Assembly (NCBI GenBank): GCA_030597865.1
Contig: JAUVQZ010000014.1
Span: 1 to 24,556 of the forward strand
Direction: 5' to 3'
From: Pseudomonadota bacterium
GTDB lineage: Bacteria > Desulfobacterota > Desulfobulbia > Desulfobulbales > SURF-16
DNA length: 24,556 bases
The number at the start of each line of letters is the position of its first letter. The first letter of the stretch is position 1. Shown piece by piece: positions 1 to 8,036 of this stretch. Under the pieces are notes generated by a model. The model saw only the letters and a list, made by a program, of their open reading frames with translations, did no database searches and was not told where the DNA came from. The position numbers were made by a program, and so were the translations under genes.

Positions 1-602
1 CCCATCCCTTGTCAAAGGTTTTTTAACTGCTATTGGGGACTCTGTCCTTATCTCTCTTGTGCTACATGCTTTTTCGCCCTTTCTTTTTCTGTTCCACAAT
101 TCACGGGCAAGACCGCCCCACTTCCATCCCCTTAACAGCCCATCTATTATTAATGTTACAACGGCCTCGCAATCTCTCCCTCCTCCGGCCCACCACCCGC
201 CAAACAATCAACCCACAGAACTCTGTCCTTCTACCAGCTACGTCATGGGTGGTTAAACCTGCCACACCAACCTCGGCTCTTATTTATTCAACACCATATT
301 TCCACACTAACCCACTGTTTCTTTGGACATACCCACCAATTACCCCACCCGCTTCCCATTATATTCCTATTGACGAAGGACGATTTACCAGTTTAAATAT
401 TGTGGTTTTGCCTGGCTAATTCTACCTATGTCATCTCTACCCATAAGAAAAGCCCTTAAACCTCGTTCTGTAATGCTTTTCCATTAGGCGGTATGACATG
501 AAATCCTGGAGTCCATGACAACTCCTTGACCGGATTGGCCACTATTTTCCAACTTCCATAAAACAGCTATCACACACAAACTGACACCACGGACTAAAAT
601 AC
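1..602. other. Gene-free, pyrimidine-rich region upstream of carA
   Basis: I see no convincing gene here on either strand. A 128-codon frame at 33-419 (+) has no ribosome binding site, a biased Pro/Leu/Thr composition produced by the C/T-rich top strand, and no recognisable domain. I checked for RNase P RNA, tmRNA and SRP RNA signatures and found none. Small hairpins are possible (GGAGT/ACTCC at 508-525; AAAAGC/GCTTTT at 448-480). A TTGACC at 526-531 could be a -35 box for carA, but no good -10 follows it. Confidence 0.6.
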
Positions 603-1712
603 ATGAAAGCATTAATCGCCCTTGAAGACGGGGCAATTTTCGAAGGTGAATCCTTTACCGGTTCCGGCGAGACAAGCGGAGAGATCGTTTTCAACACAGG
701 AATGAGTGGCTACCAGGAAATTTTGACCGACCCTTCCTATAAAGGGCAGATTGTCACCATGACCTATCCACTGATTGGCAACTACGGGGTCAACCCTGAG
801 GACAACGAATCCGCAGCCATTCAGCCCGAGGCCCTTATCGTAAAGGAATACAACGCTATCCCCAGCAACTTCAGATCCACCGGCAACCTGGCTGACTTCC
901 TAAAGGATCAGCAAATTCTCGGCATCCAAAACGTCGACACCAGGGCCTTAACCCGTCATATCAGAACGGCCGGCGCCCTACGCGGGGTCATATCCACCGA
1001 GGATCTTGACCCTGAATCCTTGGTTGCCAAGGCCAAGAATTCTCCAGGCCTGGTAGGCCGTGACCTGGTTAAAGAGGTCACCTGTACGGAACCCTACGGC
1101 TGGGCTGACAATAAACCAGCACCAGGTAGTAATTTCTCCTCCACCGGCCCAGGAAAATACCGGATTGTCGCCTTTGACTTCGGCCTGAAATACAACCAAC
1201 TGCGCCTCCTTGCCGAACGTGATTGTGCGGTGCAGGTTGTGCCCGCCACCACCTCGGCCCAGGACGTCCTGGCCATGAACCCCGACGGCATCTTTCTTTC
1301 CAACGGCCCGGGTGATCCCGCCGGTGTTGAGGGGGTCATTGACACGGTGCGGGAACTTATCACCAAGAAACCCGTCTTTGGCATATGCCTTGGCCATCAA
1401 ATCCTTGGCTTGGCTTACGGGGCCACCACCTATAAGCTTAAATTCGGCCATCGCGGCTCCAACCAGCCCGTTAAGGATCTCATCACCGGAAAGGTTGAGG
1501 TGACATCCCAGAACCACGGCTTCTGCGTGGATCTTGACAGCCTTAACAGGGACGAGGTCGAACTTACCCACATTAATCTGAACGACGGAAGTCTCGAAGG
1601 CATGGCCCATAAAAAATACACGTCCTTCAGTGTTCAGCACCACCCTGAGAATGCGCCTGGGCCCCATGACTCCATCTACCTCTTTGATCGTTTTATTGAC
1701 TCCCTAAAATGA
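603..1712 (+). CDS. carA: Carbamoyl-phosphate synthase small (glutaminase) subunit
   Basis: CarA hydrolyses glutamine and channels ammonia to CarB for cytosolic carbamoyl-phosphate synthesis, feeding pyrimidine and arginine pathways. The 369 residues match the family's usual length. The N-terminal CPSase small-subunit domain (about 1-140, beginning MKALIALEDGAIFEG) is followed by a class I glutamine amidotransferase domain (about 185-369). The nucleophile is Cys262 in GICLGHQ. The rest of the triad is His347 and Glu349 in the HHPE motif, and the SNGPGDP oxyanion segment is present. The ATG at 603 gives the canonical N-terminus, but its ribosome binding site is weak. The gene lies 78 bp before carB on the same strand and is probably cotranscribed with it. 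Identification is secure. Confidence 0.98.
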   Translation: MKALIALEDGAIFEGESFTGSGETSGEIVFNTGMSGYQEILTDPSYKGQIVTMTYPLIGNYGVNPEDNESAAIQPEALIVKEYNAIPSNFRSTGNLADFLKDQQILGIQNVDTRALTRHIRTAGALRGVISTEDLDPESLVAKAKNSPGLVGRDLVKEVTCTEPYGWADNKPAPGSNFSSTGPGKYRIVAFDFGLKYNQLRLLAERDCAVQVVPATTSAQDVLAMNPDGIFLSNGPGDPAGVEGVIDTVRELITKKPVFGICLGHQILGLAYGATTYKLKFGHRGSNQPVKDLITGKVEVTSQNHGFCVDLDSLNRDEVELTHINLNDGSLEGMAHKKYTSFSVQHHPENAPGPHDSIYLFDRFIDSLK

Positions 1713-1749
1713 TCAGAATCTCCCCTGCCGCCATAACCAAACAGCACCA

Positions 1750-1765
1750 GCCCCCCCATTGGGGC
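1750..1765 (+). other. Small GC hairpin in the carA-carB gap
   Basis: GCCCC (1750-1754) can pair with GGGGC (1761-1765) around a 6-nt loop. No T-run follows, so it is not a rho-independent terminator. It may be only an mRNA structure between the two cistrons. Confidence 0.25.
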
Positions 1766-1790
1766 ATAAAATCTCAGCCAGAAATATAAA

Positions 1791-4700
1791 ATGCCTAAAC
1801 GTACCGACATACATAAAATACTGATCATTGGCTCCGGGCCCATCATTATCTCCCAGGGCTGCGAGTTCGACTACTCTGGCACCCAAGCCGTTAAAGCTCT
1901 AAAGGAGGAGGGATACGAGGTAATTCTGATCAACTCAAACCCTGCCACCATCATGACTGATCCGGAGATTGCCGACCGTACCTATATCGAGCCGATCACC
2001 CCGGAGTTTGTCGCCAAGATCATCAAAAAAGAACGCCCCGATGCCCTGCTTCCCACCCTGGGAGGCCAGACCGGCCTTAATACCGCCATCAAATTGGCGG
2101 AGATGGGCGTTCTTAAAGAGTATGGCGTTGAGATGCTGGCTGCCAAAGTCGATGTCATCAAAAAGGCTGAGGGCCGTGAATCCTTTCGGGATGCCATGCA
2201 CAAGATCGGCCTCAATGTGCCATTGAGCTTCATTGCCCACACCATTGATGGGGCCATGGAGGCCAGTGAAAAGATCGGCTTTCCCATTATTGTCAGACCA
2301 AGCTTCACCCTGGGGGGGACCGGCGGTGGTGTGGCCTATAACCGCCAGGAACTGGTTGAACTCTGTACGACCGGCCTTGATCTCTCCTTAAACACCGAGG
2401 TCATGCTGGAACGCAGCCTGCTCGGCTGGAAGGAGTATGAGCTTGAGGTCATGCGTGACAGGGCGGATAACGTTGTGATCATCTGCGCCATTGAGAATAT
2501 GGATGCCATGGGGGTCCATACCGGTGACTCCATTACCGTGGCCCCGGCCCAGACCCTGACTGATCGCGAATACCAGTCAATGCGCGTTGCCGCCATCGCC
2601 ATTATGCGTGAGATGGGGGTGGAAACCGGTGGCTCCAATGTCCAGTTTGCCGTCAACCCTGAAGATGGCGAGTTAATGATCATTGAGATGAATCCCAGGG
2701 TTTCCAGAAGTTCGGCCCTGGCCTCCAAGGCCACGGGATTTCCCATTGCCAAGATCGCTGCCAAACTGGCTGTCGGCTATACCCTTGATGAGATCCCCAA
2801 CGATATCACAAAAAAAACCTACGCCGCCTTTGAGCCCGCCATCGACTATTGCGTGGTAAAGATCCCGCGCTGGACCTTTGAAAAGTTCCCGGAGACCAAG
2901 GATTTCCTTACCACTGCCATGAAATCCGTGGGTGAGACCATGGCCATCGGCCGCACCTTTAAAGAGGCCTTCCAGAAGGCCGTGCGCTCCCTGGAAATAG
3001 GGGTCAGCGGCTTTGGCTCCCATAAGAAATTTGAGCTTGAGGGCCGTGACCAGCGTGATCTCGACCTCAGCCTAAAGACACCCCATTCCGAGCGTATCTT
3101 CTGCATCCACCAGGCCTTGAGCCGGGGCATGTCCATTGAGAGAATCTTTGAACTGACTGCCATCGACCCCTGGTATCTCCATAACCTCAAGCAGATTGTT
3201 ACCCTTGAAAAGGATATTAAAAACAAAGGTTTCGCCGGGCTGACCGGTGGTTTCCTGCGCAAGACCAAACAGTTTGGTTTTTCAGACAACCAACTGGCCT
3301 ACCTCACCGGCACCTCGGAGCAGGACATCTGGCAATTGCGTGATAAAGAATCAGTCAAACCTGTTTTTAAGCTGGTGGATACCTGTGCCGCCGAGTTTGA
3401 ATCATATACCCCATATCATTACTCAACATATGAGGTTGAGGATGAGGCCGTCCGCTCCGACAGGCGCAAGGTTCTAATCCTGGGCGGCGGGCCAAACCGG
3501 ATCGGCCAGGGTATCGAATTCGACTATTGCTGTGTCCATGCCTCATTTGCCCTCAAGGAGTTGGGTATTGAATCAATCATGATCAACTCCAACCCAGAGA
3601 CCGTTTCCACCGATTACGACACCTCGGACAAGCTCTACTTCGAGCCCCTGACCCGTGAGAATGTCCTCAATATTATTGAGAAGGAACAACCTGAGGGAGT
3701 CATTGTCCAGTTTGGTGGCCAGACCCCCCTGAACCTGGCGGTACCCCTGGCCAAGATGGGTGTCCCCATCCTCGGCACCTCCCCTGACGCCATTGACAGG
3801 GCAGAAGACAGGGAGCGCTTCCAGCAGTTCCTCCAGAAGCTAGGACTTACCCAACCAGCCAACGCCACGGCCCGCACCTTTGAGCAGGCCCTGCAAATTG
3901 CCAAAGATATCGGCTACCCGGTTGTGGTGCGTCCCTCCTACGTCTTAGGCGGTCGTGCCATGCGCATCGTTTATAATGAAAATGACCTCAAGAAATATAT
4001 GATCGAGGCGGTGCAGGCCTCTGCCGACCACCCCATCCTCATTGACAAATTCTTGAAAGACGCCATTGAAATTGATGTGGACGCCATCTCAGATGGTGAG
4101 ACCACTGTTATTGGCGGCATTATGCAGCATATCGAAGAGGCGGGTATCCATTCCGGCGATTCGGCCTGTGTTCTGCCAGCCCACGGTCTCAGTGACCAGA
4201 TGATTAAGGAGATCAAAGAAGCCACCCGCGCCATGGCCGCTGAACTTGGTGTTATTGGCCTGATGAACGTCCAGTACGCGGTTAAGGATGAGACCCTCTA
4301 CATTATCGAGGTAAACCCCAGGGCCTCCCGCACGGTACCCTTTGTCTCCAAGGCCACCGGTGTTGAGCTGGCCAAGCTGGCGACCAAGGTCATGACCGGC
4401 CTGAAATTAAAAGACCTGGGCCTGACCACCGAGGTCTCGGTAAGTCATTATGCCGTCAAAGAGGCGGTCTTCCCCTTTGACCGTTTTGAAAATGTTGACA
4501 CCCTGCTGGGGCCTGAGATGAAATCCACCGGCGAGGTCATGGGCCTTGATGACTCACTGGGGCTCGCCTTTGCCAAATCGCAGATCGCGGCGGGCCAGCC
4601 CATCCCGGAAAAGGGCACCGTCCTTATCTCTGTGCGGGATAATGACAAGGTCGCCATTCTGCCGGTTGCCAAGGAGCTTGCTGAGCTTGGTTTCCATATT

Positions 4701-5009
4701 ATCGGAACAAAGGGCACGGCCAAGTTTCTTAATGATTATGACGTGGAGTGCGAGAGGGTCTATAAAATATCTGAGGGCCGGCCCCATATTTTAGACAAGA
4801 TCCATGACCAGGGTATCCAGTGGATCATCAACACCTCCCTGGGCACCAGGACCACGGAGGATTCCTTCAGTATCCGCAGAAAAGCCCTTGACCGCCACCT
4901 GCCTTACACCACGACCATTGCCGGGGCTGTGTCCATGGCCAAGGCCATTGCCACCCTCAAGAAACAGGATCTTGAGGTCAAATCGGTCCAGGAGTATTTT
5001 GCAAAATAG
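1791..5009 (+). CDS. carB: Carbamoyl-phosphate synthase large subunit
   Basis: CarB makes carbamoyl phosphate from bicarbonate, two ATP and ammonia delivered from CarA. The 1072 residues match the family (E. coli 1073). Two homologous ATP-grasp halves are visible. The first begins at about residue 10 (ILIIGSGPIIISQG). The second begins at about residue 560 (VLILGGGPNRIGQG). Each has a glycine-rich ATP-binding segment (VRPSFTLGGTGGG and VRPSYVLGGRAM) and an ExNPR metal/phosphate motif (EMNPRVSRSSA and EVNPRASRTVP). The last 140 or so residues, from GTVLISVRDNDK, form the MGS-like allosteric domain, where UMP/IMP or ornithine would bind. No frameshift is seen. The ATG at 1791 gives the standard MPKRTDI start. 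It completes an operon with carA. Confidence 0.99.
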   Translation: MPKRTDIHKILIIGSGPIIISQGCEFDYSGTQAVKALKEEGYEVILINSNPATIMTDPEIADRTYIEPITPEFVAKIIKKERPDALLPTLGGQTGLNTAIKLAEMGVLKEYGVEMLAAKVDVIKKAEGRESFRDAMHKIGLNVPLSFIAHTIDGAMEASEKIGFPIIVRPSFTLGGTGGGVAYNRQELVELCTTGLDLSLNTEVMLERSLLGWKEYELEVMRDRADNVVIICAIENMDAMGVHTGDSITVAPAQTLTDREYQSMRVAAIAIMREMGVETGGSNVQFAVNPEDGELMIIEMNPRVSRSSALASKATGFPIAKIAAKLAVGYTLDEIPNDITKKTYAAFEPAIDYCVVKIPRWTFEKFPETKDFLTTAMKSVGETMAIGRTFKEAFQKAVRSLEIGVSGFGSHKKFELEGRDQRDLDLSLKTPHSERIFCIHQALSRGMSIERIFELTAIDPWYLHNLKQIVTLEKDIKNKGFAGLTGGFLRKTKQFGFSDNQLAYLTGTSEQDIWQLRDKESVKPVFKLVDTCAAEFESYTPYHYSTYEVEDEAVRSDRRKVLILGGGPNRIGQGIEFDYCCVHASFALKELGIESIMINSNPETVSTDYDTSDKLYFEPLTRENVLNIIEKEQPEGVIVQFGGQTPLNLAVPLAKMGVPILGTSPDAIDRAEDRERFQQFLQKLGLTQPANATARTFEQALQIAKDIGYPVVVRPSYVLGGRAMRIVYNENDLKKYMIEAVQASADHPILIDKFLKDAIEIDVDAISDGETTVIGGIMQHIEEAGIHSGDSACVLPAHGLSDQMIKEIKEATRAMAAELGVIGLMNVQYAVKDETLYIIEVNPRASRTVPFVSKATGVELAKLATKVMTGLKLKDLGLTTEVSVSHYAVKEAVFPFDRFENVDTLLGPEMKSTGEVMGLDDSLGLAFAKSQIAAGQPIPEKGTVLISVRDNDKVAILPVAKELAELGFHIIGTKGTAKFLNDYDVECERVYKISEGRPHILDKIHDQGIQWIINTSLGTRTTEDSFSIRRKALDRHLPYTTTIAGAVSMAKAIATLKKQDLEVKSVQEYFAK

Positions 5010-5033
5010 ACAAAGGCACCCTGCCTCTGAACC

Positions 5034-5061
5034 TTGACCACGGACTCCGTGGAAATAAATT
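5034..5061 (+). promoter_or_regulatory. Candidate sigma70-type promoter for ftsH
   Basis: TTGACC at 5034-5039 and TAAATT at 5056-5061 are separated by 16 bp, about 85 bp upstream of ftsH. A perfect 6-bp inverted repeat (CCACGG, 3-nt loop, CCGTGG, 5038-5052) lies in the spacer and could be an operator or a chance palindrome. No heat-shock (sigma32) consensus was recognised. Confidence 0.3.
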
Positions 5062-5133
5062 GCAATCTCTTGGCATGATGATTAGTTTCGTTATTCACCA
5101 AATAATTAAATCCCTTTCCGGCAACATACCTCT

Positions 5134-5138
5134 AGGAG
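5134..5138 (+). promoter_or_regulatory. Ribosome binding site fixing the TTG start of ftsH
   Basis: AGGAG lies 6 nt upstream of the TTG at 5145. This strong Shine-Dalgarno match, and the N-terminus it gives (a short cytoplasmic tail before the first membrane helix), support TTG initiation. No in-frame ATG of comparable context lies nearby. Confidence 0.75.
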
Positions 5139-5144
5139 CCTTCG

Positions 5145-7082
5145 TTGAATAATTTTTATAAAAACATCTCCATGTGGCTGATCATCGGCCTGGCCATGGT
5201 TATCCTTTTCCAGATGTTCAACAAACCCCAGCAAGGGCAAGAGATCTTAAGCTACTCCGATTTTCTGGCCCGGGTGGAATCTGGTTCTATCAGCCAGGTT
5301 ACCATCCAGGGTGATGAGATCACCGGTAACACGGCCGGCAAAAACTTCAAGTCAATCTCTCCCATCACCGACCTGGAACTCTGGTCCATCCTCCGTAAAT
5401 CCGGGGTTGAGGTCATTGTCAAACAGGTGGAGAAGCCACCCTGGTATATCACCATTCTCGCCAACTGGTTCCCCATGCTCCTTCTTATCGGCGTCTGGAT
5501 TTTCTTCATGCGCCAGATGCAGGGGGGGGGCGGCAAGGCCCTGAGCTTCGGCAAGAGCCGCCACCGTCTCCAGGAGGGGGAGGATACCAACGTCACCTTT
5601 AAGGACGTGGCTGGCATTGAGGAGGCCAAGGATGACCTTGCTGAAATCATTGACTTCCTAAAAGAACCTTCGAAATTCACCAAACTAGGGGCCCGTATCC
5701 CCACCGGCGTCCTGCTGGCCGGCCCTCCAGGCACCGGCAAGACCTTGCTTGCCAAGGCTATAGCCGGTGAGGCCCAGGTCCCCTTCTTTTCCATCTCCGG
5801 TTCCGATTTTGTCGAGATGTTTGTCGGTGTTGGCGCCTCACGTGTTCGTGACCTTTTCAACCAAGGCAAAAAGAATGCCCCCTGTATCATCTTCATCGAT
5901 GAGATTGACGCCGTGGGCCGTCATCGCGGTGCCGGTGTAGGCGGCGGCCACGATGAACGGGAGCAGACCTTAAACCAGCTCCTCGTGGAAATGGATGGTT
6001 TTGAAACAAATGATGGCGTGATTATTGTCGCTGCCACCAACCGCCCCGATGTTCTCGATCCTGCCCTGCTGCGGCCTGGCCGTTTTGACCGTCAGGTTAT
6101 GGTGCCCATCCCCGATGTGGGCGGCAGAGAACAGATCCTCCAGGTCCACGCCCTAAAATTACCCCTGGACACCGATGTCGACTGGGCGATTATTGCCCGC
6201 GGCACCCCAGGTTTTTCAGGGGCGGACTTAGAAAACTTGGTGAATGAAGCCGCCCTGCTTGCGGCCCGGACCAATAAAACTAAGGTCAACATGGATGACC
6301 TTGAAGCGGCCAAGGACAAGGTAATGATGGGTGCTGAACGCAAGAGCATGATCATCACCGACAAGGAAAAAGAGGTCACGGCCTATCATGAGGCGGGCCA
6401 TGCCCTCGTTGCAAGACTGCTGCCCGGCACCGACCCCGTCCACAAGGTGACCATCATCCCAAGGGGACGTGCCCTGGGGCTTACCATGCAGCTGCCAACT
6501 GAGGAAAAATACAGCCATTCCAAGAGCTTCCTGTTCAACAATATCTGTATCCTCTTAGGGGGCCGGATTGCTGAAGAGCTTATTTTCAACGAGACAACCA
6601 CTGGTTCCGGCAATGACATAGAACGTGCCACGGGTCTTGCCAGAAAGATGGTGTGTGAGTGGGGCATGAGTAAAGAAATGGGCCCCCTCAGCTTTGGCAA
6701 AAAGGAAGAGCAAATTTTTCTCGGCCGGGAGATTTCACAGCATCGTGATTACAGCGAGGCAACGGCAAACCAGATTGACGCCGAGGTCAAGAAGATGGTT
6801 GTCGATGCCAATGACAAGGTCTTCTCCCTGCTCAAGGACCATATGCCCGCCTTAAAAGAGATGACGGAACTGCTTCTTGAACAGGAAACGATCAACTCCG
6901 AAGATCTTAAGATCATTCTGGAAAAATATGGCATTGCCGTGGACAATCCGGCCCCGCCACCTCGTCCGAAGAAGGCGGCCCCGGCTGCCAGCCCTGACAC
7001 GGCAAGGCCAGAGGAGACTGAAAACGGCAAGGCCCCTGCAGCAGAAGAGCCAGCAGAGGAGCCAACTGACATAAAAGAGTAA
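5145..7082 (+). CDS. ftsH: ATP-dependent zinc metalloprotease FtsH
   Basis: FtsH is a membrane-anchored hexameric AAA+ protease that extracts and degrades misfolded membrane proteins and short-lived regulators. The 645 residues show two membrane helices (about 9-24 and 103-122) flanking a periplasmic domain. The AAA module follows, with Walker A GPPGTGKT (193-200), Walker B IIFIDEID (248-255), an FVGVGA pore loop and a second region of homology (NRPDVLDPALLRPGRFD). The metallopeptidase domain has HEAGH (415-419) with Asp491 as likely third zinc ligand. The last 40 or so residues are Ala/Pro/Glu-rich and probably disordered. Translation starts at TTG behind a strong AGGAG. folP follows 8 bp after the stop, suggesting coupled expression. 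Identification is secure. Confidence 0.98.
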   Translation: MNNFYKNISMWLIIGLAMVILFQMFNKPQQGQEILSYSDFLARVESGSISQVTIQGDEITGNTAGKNFKSISPITDLELWSILRKSGVEVIVKQVEKPPWYITILANWFPMLLLIGVWIFFMRQMQGGGGKALSFGKSRHRLQEGEDTNVTFKDVAGIEEAKDDLAEIIDFLKEPSKFTKLGARIPTGVLLAGPPGTGKTLLAKAIAGEAQVPFFSISGSDFVEMFVGVGASRVRDLFNQGKKNAPCIIFIDEIDAVGRHRGAGVGGGHDEREQTLNQLLVEMDGFETNDGVIIVAATNRPDVLDPALLRPGRFDRQVMVPIPDVGGREQILQVHALKLPLDTDVDWAIIARGTPGFSGADLENLVNEAALLAARTNKTKVNMDDLEAAKDKVMMGAERKSMIITDKEKEVTAYHEAGHALVARLLPGTDPVHKVTIIPRGRALGLTMQLPTEEKYSHSKSFLFNNICILLGGRIAEELIFNETTTGSGNDIERATGLARKMVCEWGMSKEMGPLSFGKKEEQIFLGREISQHRDYSEATANQIDAEVKKMVVDANDKVFSLLKDHMPALKEMTELLLEQETINSEDLKIILEKYGIAVDNPAPPPRPKKAAPAASPDTARPEETENGKAPAAEEPAEEPTDIKE

Positions 7083-7090
7083 AAACCGGC

Positions 7091-7930
7091 GTGAAAATTA
7101 TCACCCCGCATCAGACATTGGACCTCAGCAGCCGGGTTCATGTCATGGGTATCCTTAATGTCACCCCTGATTCCTTTTCAGATGGTGGCATTCTCGACAA
7201 TGACGATAAACTGTTCAAACAGGTTTCCTCCATGGTGGAGGCCGGGGTGGACATTCTCGACATCGGCGGCGAATCAACCAGGCCAGGGGCCCCTGCTGTT
7301 TCTTTACAGGAAGAGATGGAGCGGGTCATCCCTGCCATTGATAAAATTCGTGGCCGCTTTCCCACCCCCATCTCGGTTGACACCAGCAAGGCGGCCCTTG
7401 CCCGCCTTGCCCTCAATGCCGGCGCTGACATCATTAACGACATCAGCGCCCTGCGCTTTGACCCGGCCATGCTGCCTTTGGCAGTGGAAAAGGATGTTCC
7501 GGTCATTATCATGCATATGCAGGGCACACCGGGAACCATGCAGAAAAATCCCCATTACGACAATGTGATTGACGACATTAAGTCCGAGCTTTCTCAATGG
7601 CTGAGCAGCTACGAGGCCAAGGGGCTGGGTCGTAAAAAGATCATCATTGATCCAGGCATAGGTTTCGGCAAAAACCTGGATCATAATCTCTCCATCTTAA
7701 AACATATCCCCTCCTTCAGCGACCTCGGCTGTCCAGTACTCATCGGACATTCCCGCAAACGTTTTATAGGTATACTTCTGGATGAAGAGGAGCCGGGCAA
7801 ACGCGATGTGGGCACCGCCGCCATTTCCGCCCTATGCGCCCGCTCAGGTGCTGCCATCCTCCGCGTCCACGATGTCGGCAAGACCGTGCAGGCAGTAAAA
7901 CTTGCCCAGGCCATAGAGTCCGCTGTATAA
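7091..7930 (+). CDS. folP: Dihydropteroate synthase
   Basis: FolP condenses 6-hydroxymethyl-dihydropterin pyrophosphate with p-aminobenzoate to give dihydropteroate in folate synthesis. It is a cytosolic TIM barrel of 279 residues, normal for the family. Diagnostic motifs are MGILNVTPDSFSDGG (19-33), GGESTRPGA (59-67), DPGIGFGK (187-194), GHSRKRF (219-225) and RVHDV (258-262). The start is taken as GTG 7091, because an ATG at 7145 region would remove the first beta strand. Only 8 bp separate it from ftsH, so translation is probably coupled. In many deltaproteobacteria and Firmicutes ftsH-folP neighbours a diadenylate cyclase gene. Here the next gene is a class I adenylate cyclase instead. Confidence 0.97.
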   Translation: MKIITPHQTLDLSSRVHVMGILNVTPDSFSDGGILDNDDKLFKQVSSMVEAGVDILDIGGESTRPGAPAVSLQEEMERVIPAIDKIRGRFPTPISVDTSKAALARLALNAGADIINDISALRFDPAMLPLAVEKDVPVIIMHMQGTPGTMQKNPHYDNVIDDIKSELSQWLSSYEAKGLGRKKIIIDPGIGFGKNLDHNLSILKHIPSFSDLGCPVLIGHSRKRFIGILLDEEEPGKRDVGTAAISALCARSGAAILRVHDVGKTVQAVKLAQAIESAV

Positions 7931-7977
7931 TTCCAAGGTGCCCTTGACCCCATTTCGTCTTGCCCCTAAGCAGAAAT

Positions 7978-7992
7978 AGGCCTTTCAGGCCT
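7978..7992 (+). other. Short hairpin between folP and the adenylate cyclase gene
   Basis: AGGCCT is repeated on either side of TTC, giving a 6-bp hairpin in the 106-bp gap. It lacks a following T-run, so any terminator activity would be weak. Confidence 0.25.
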
Positions 7993-8036
7993 GACAGCAT
8001 TTTCAACAATCCTTTAACAACTCGGCTGCTATCCCA

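Noticed and set aside
33..419. 128-codon + strand frame before carA
   Set aside because: No ribosome binding site, composition driven by C/T-rich DNA, no domain; likely chance.
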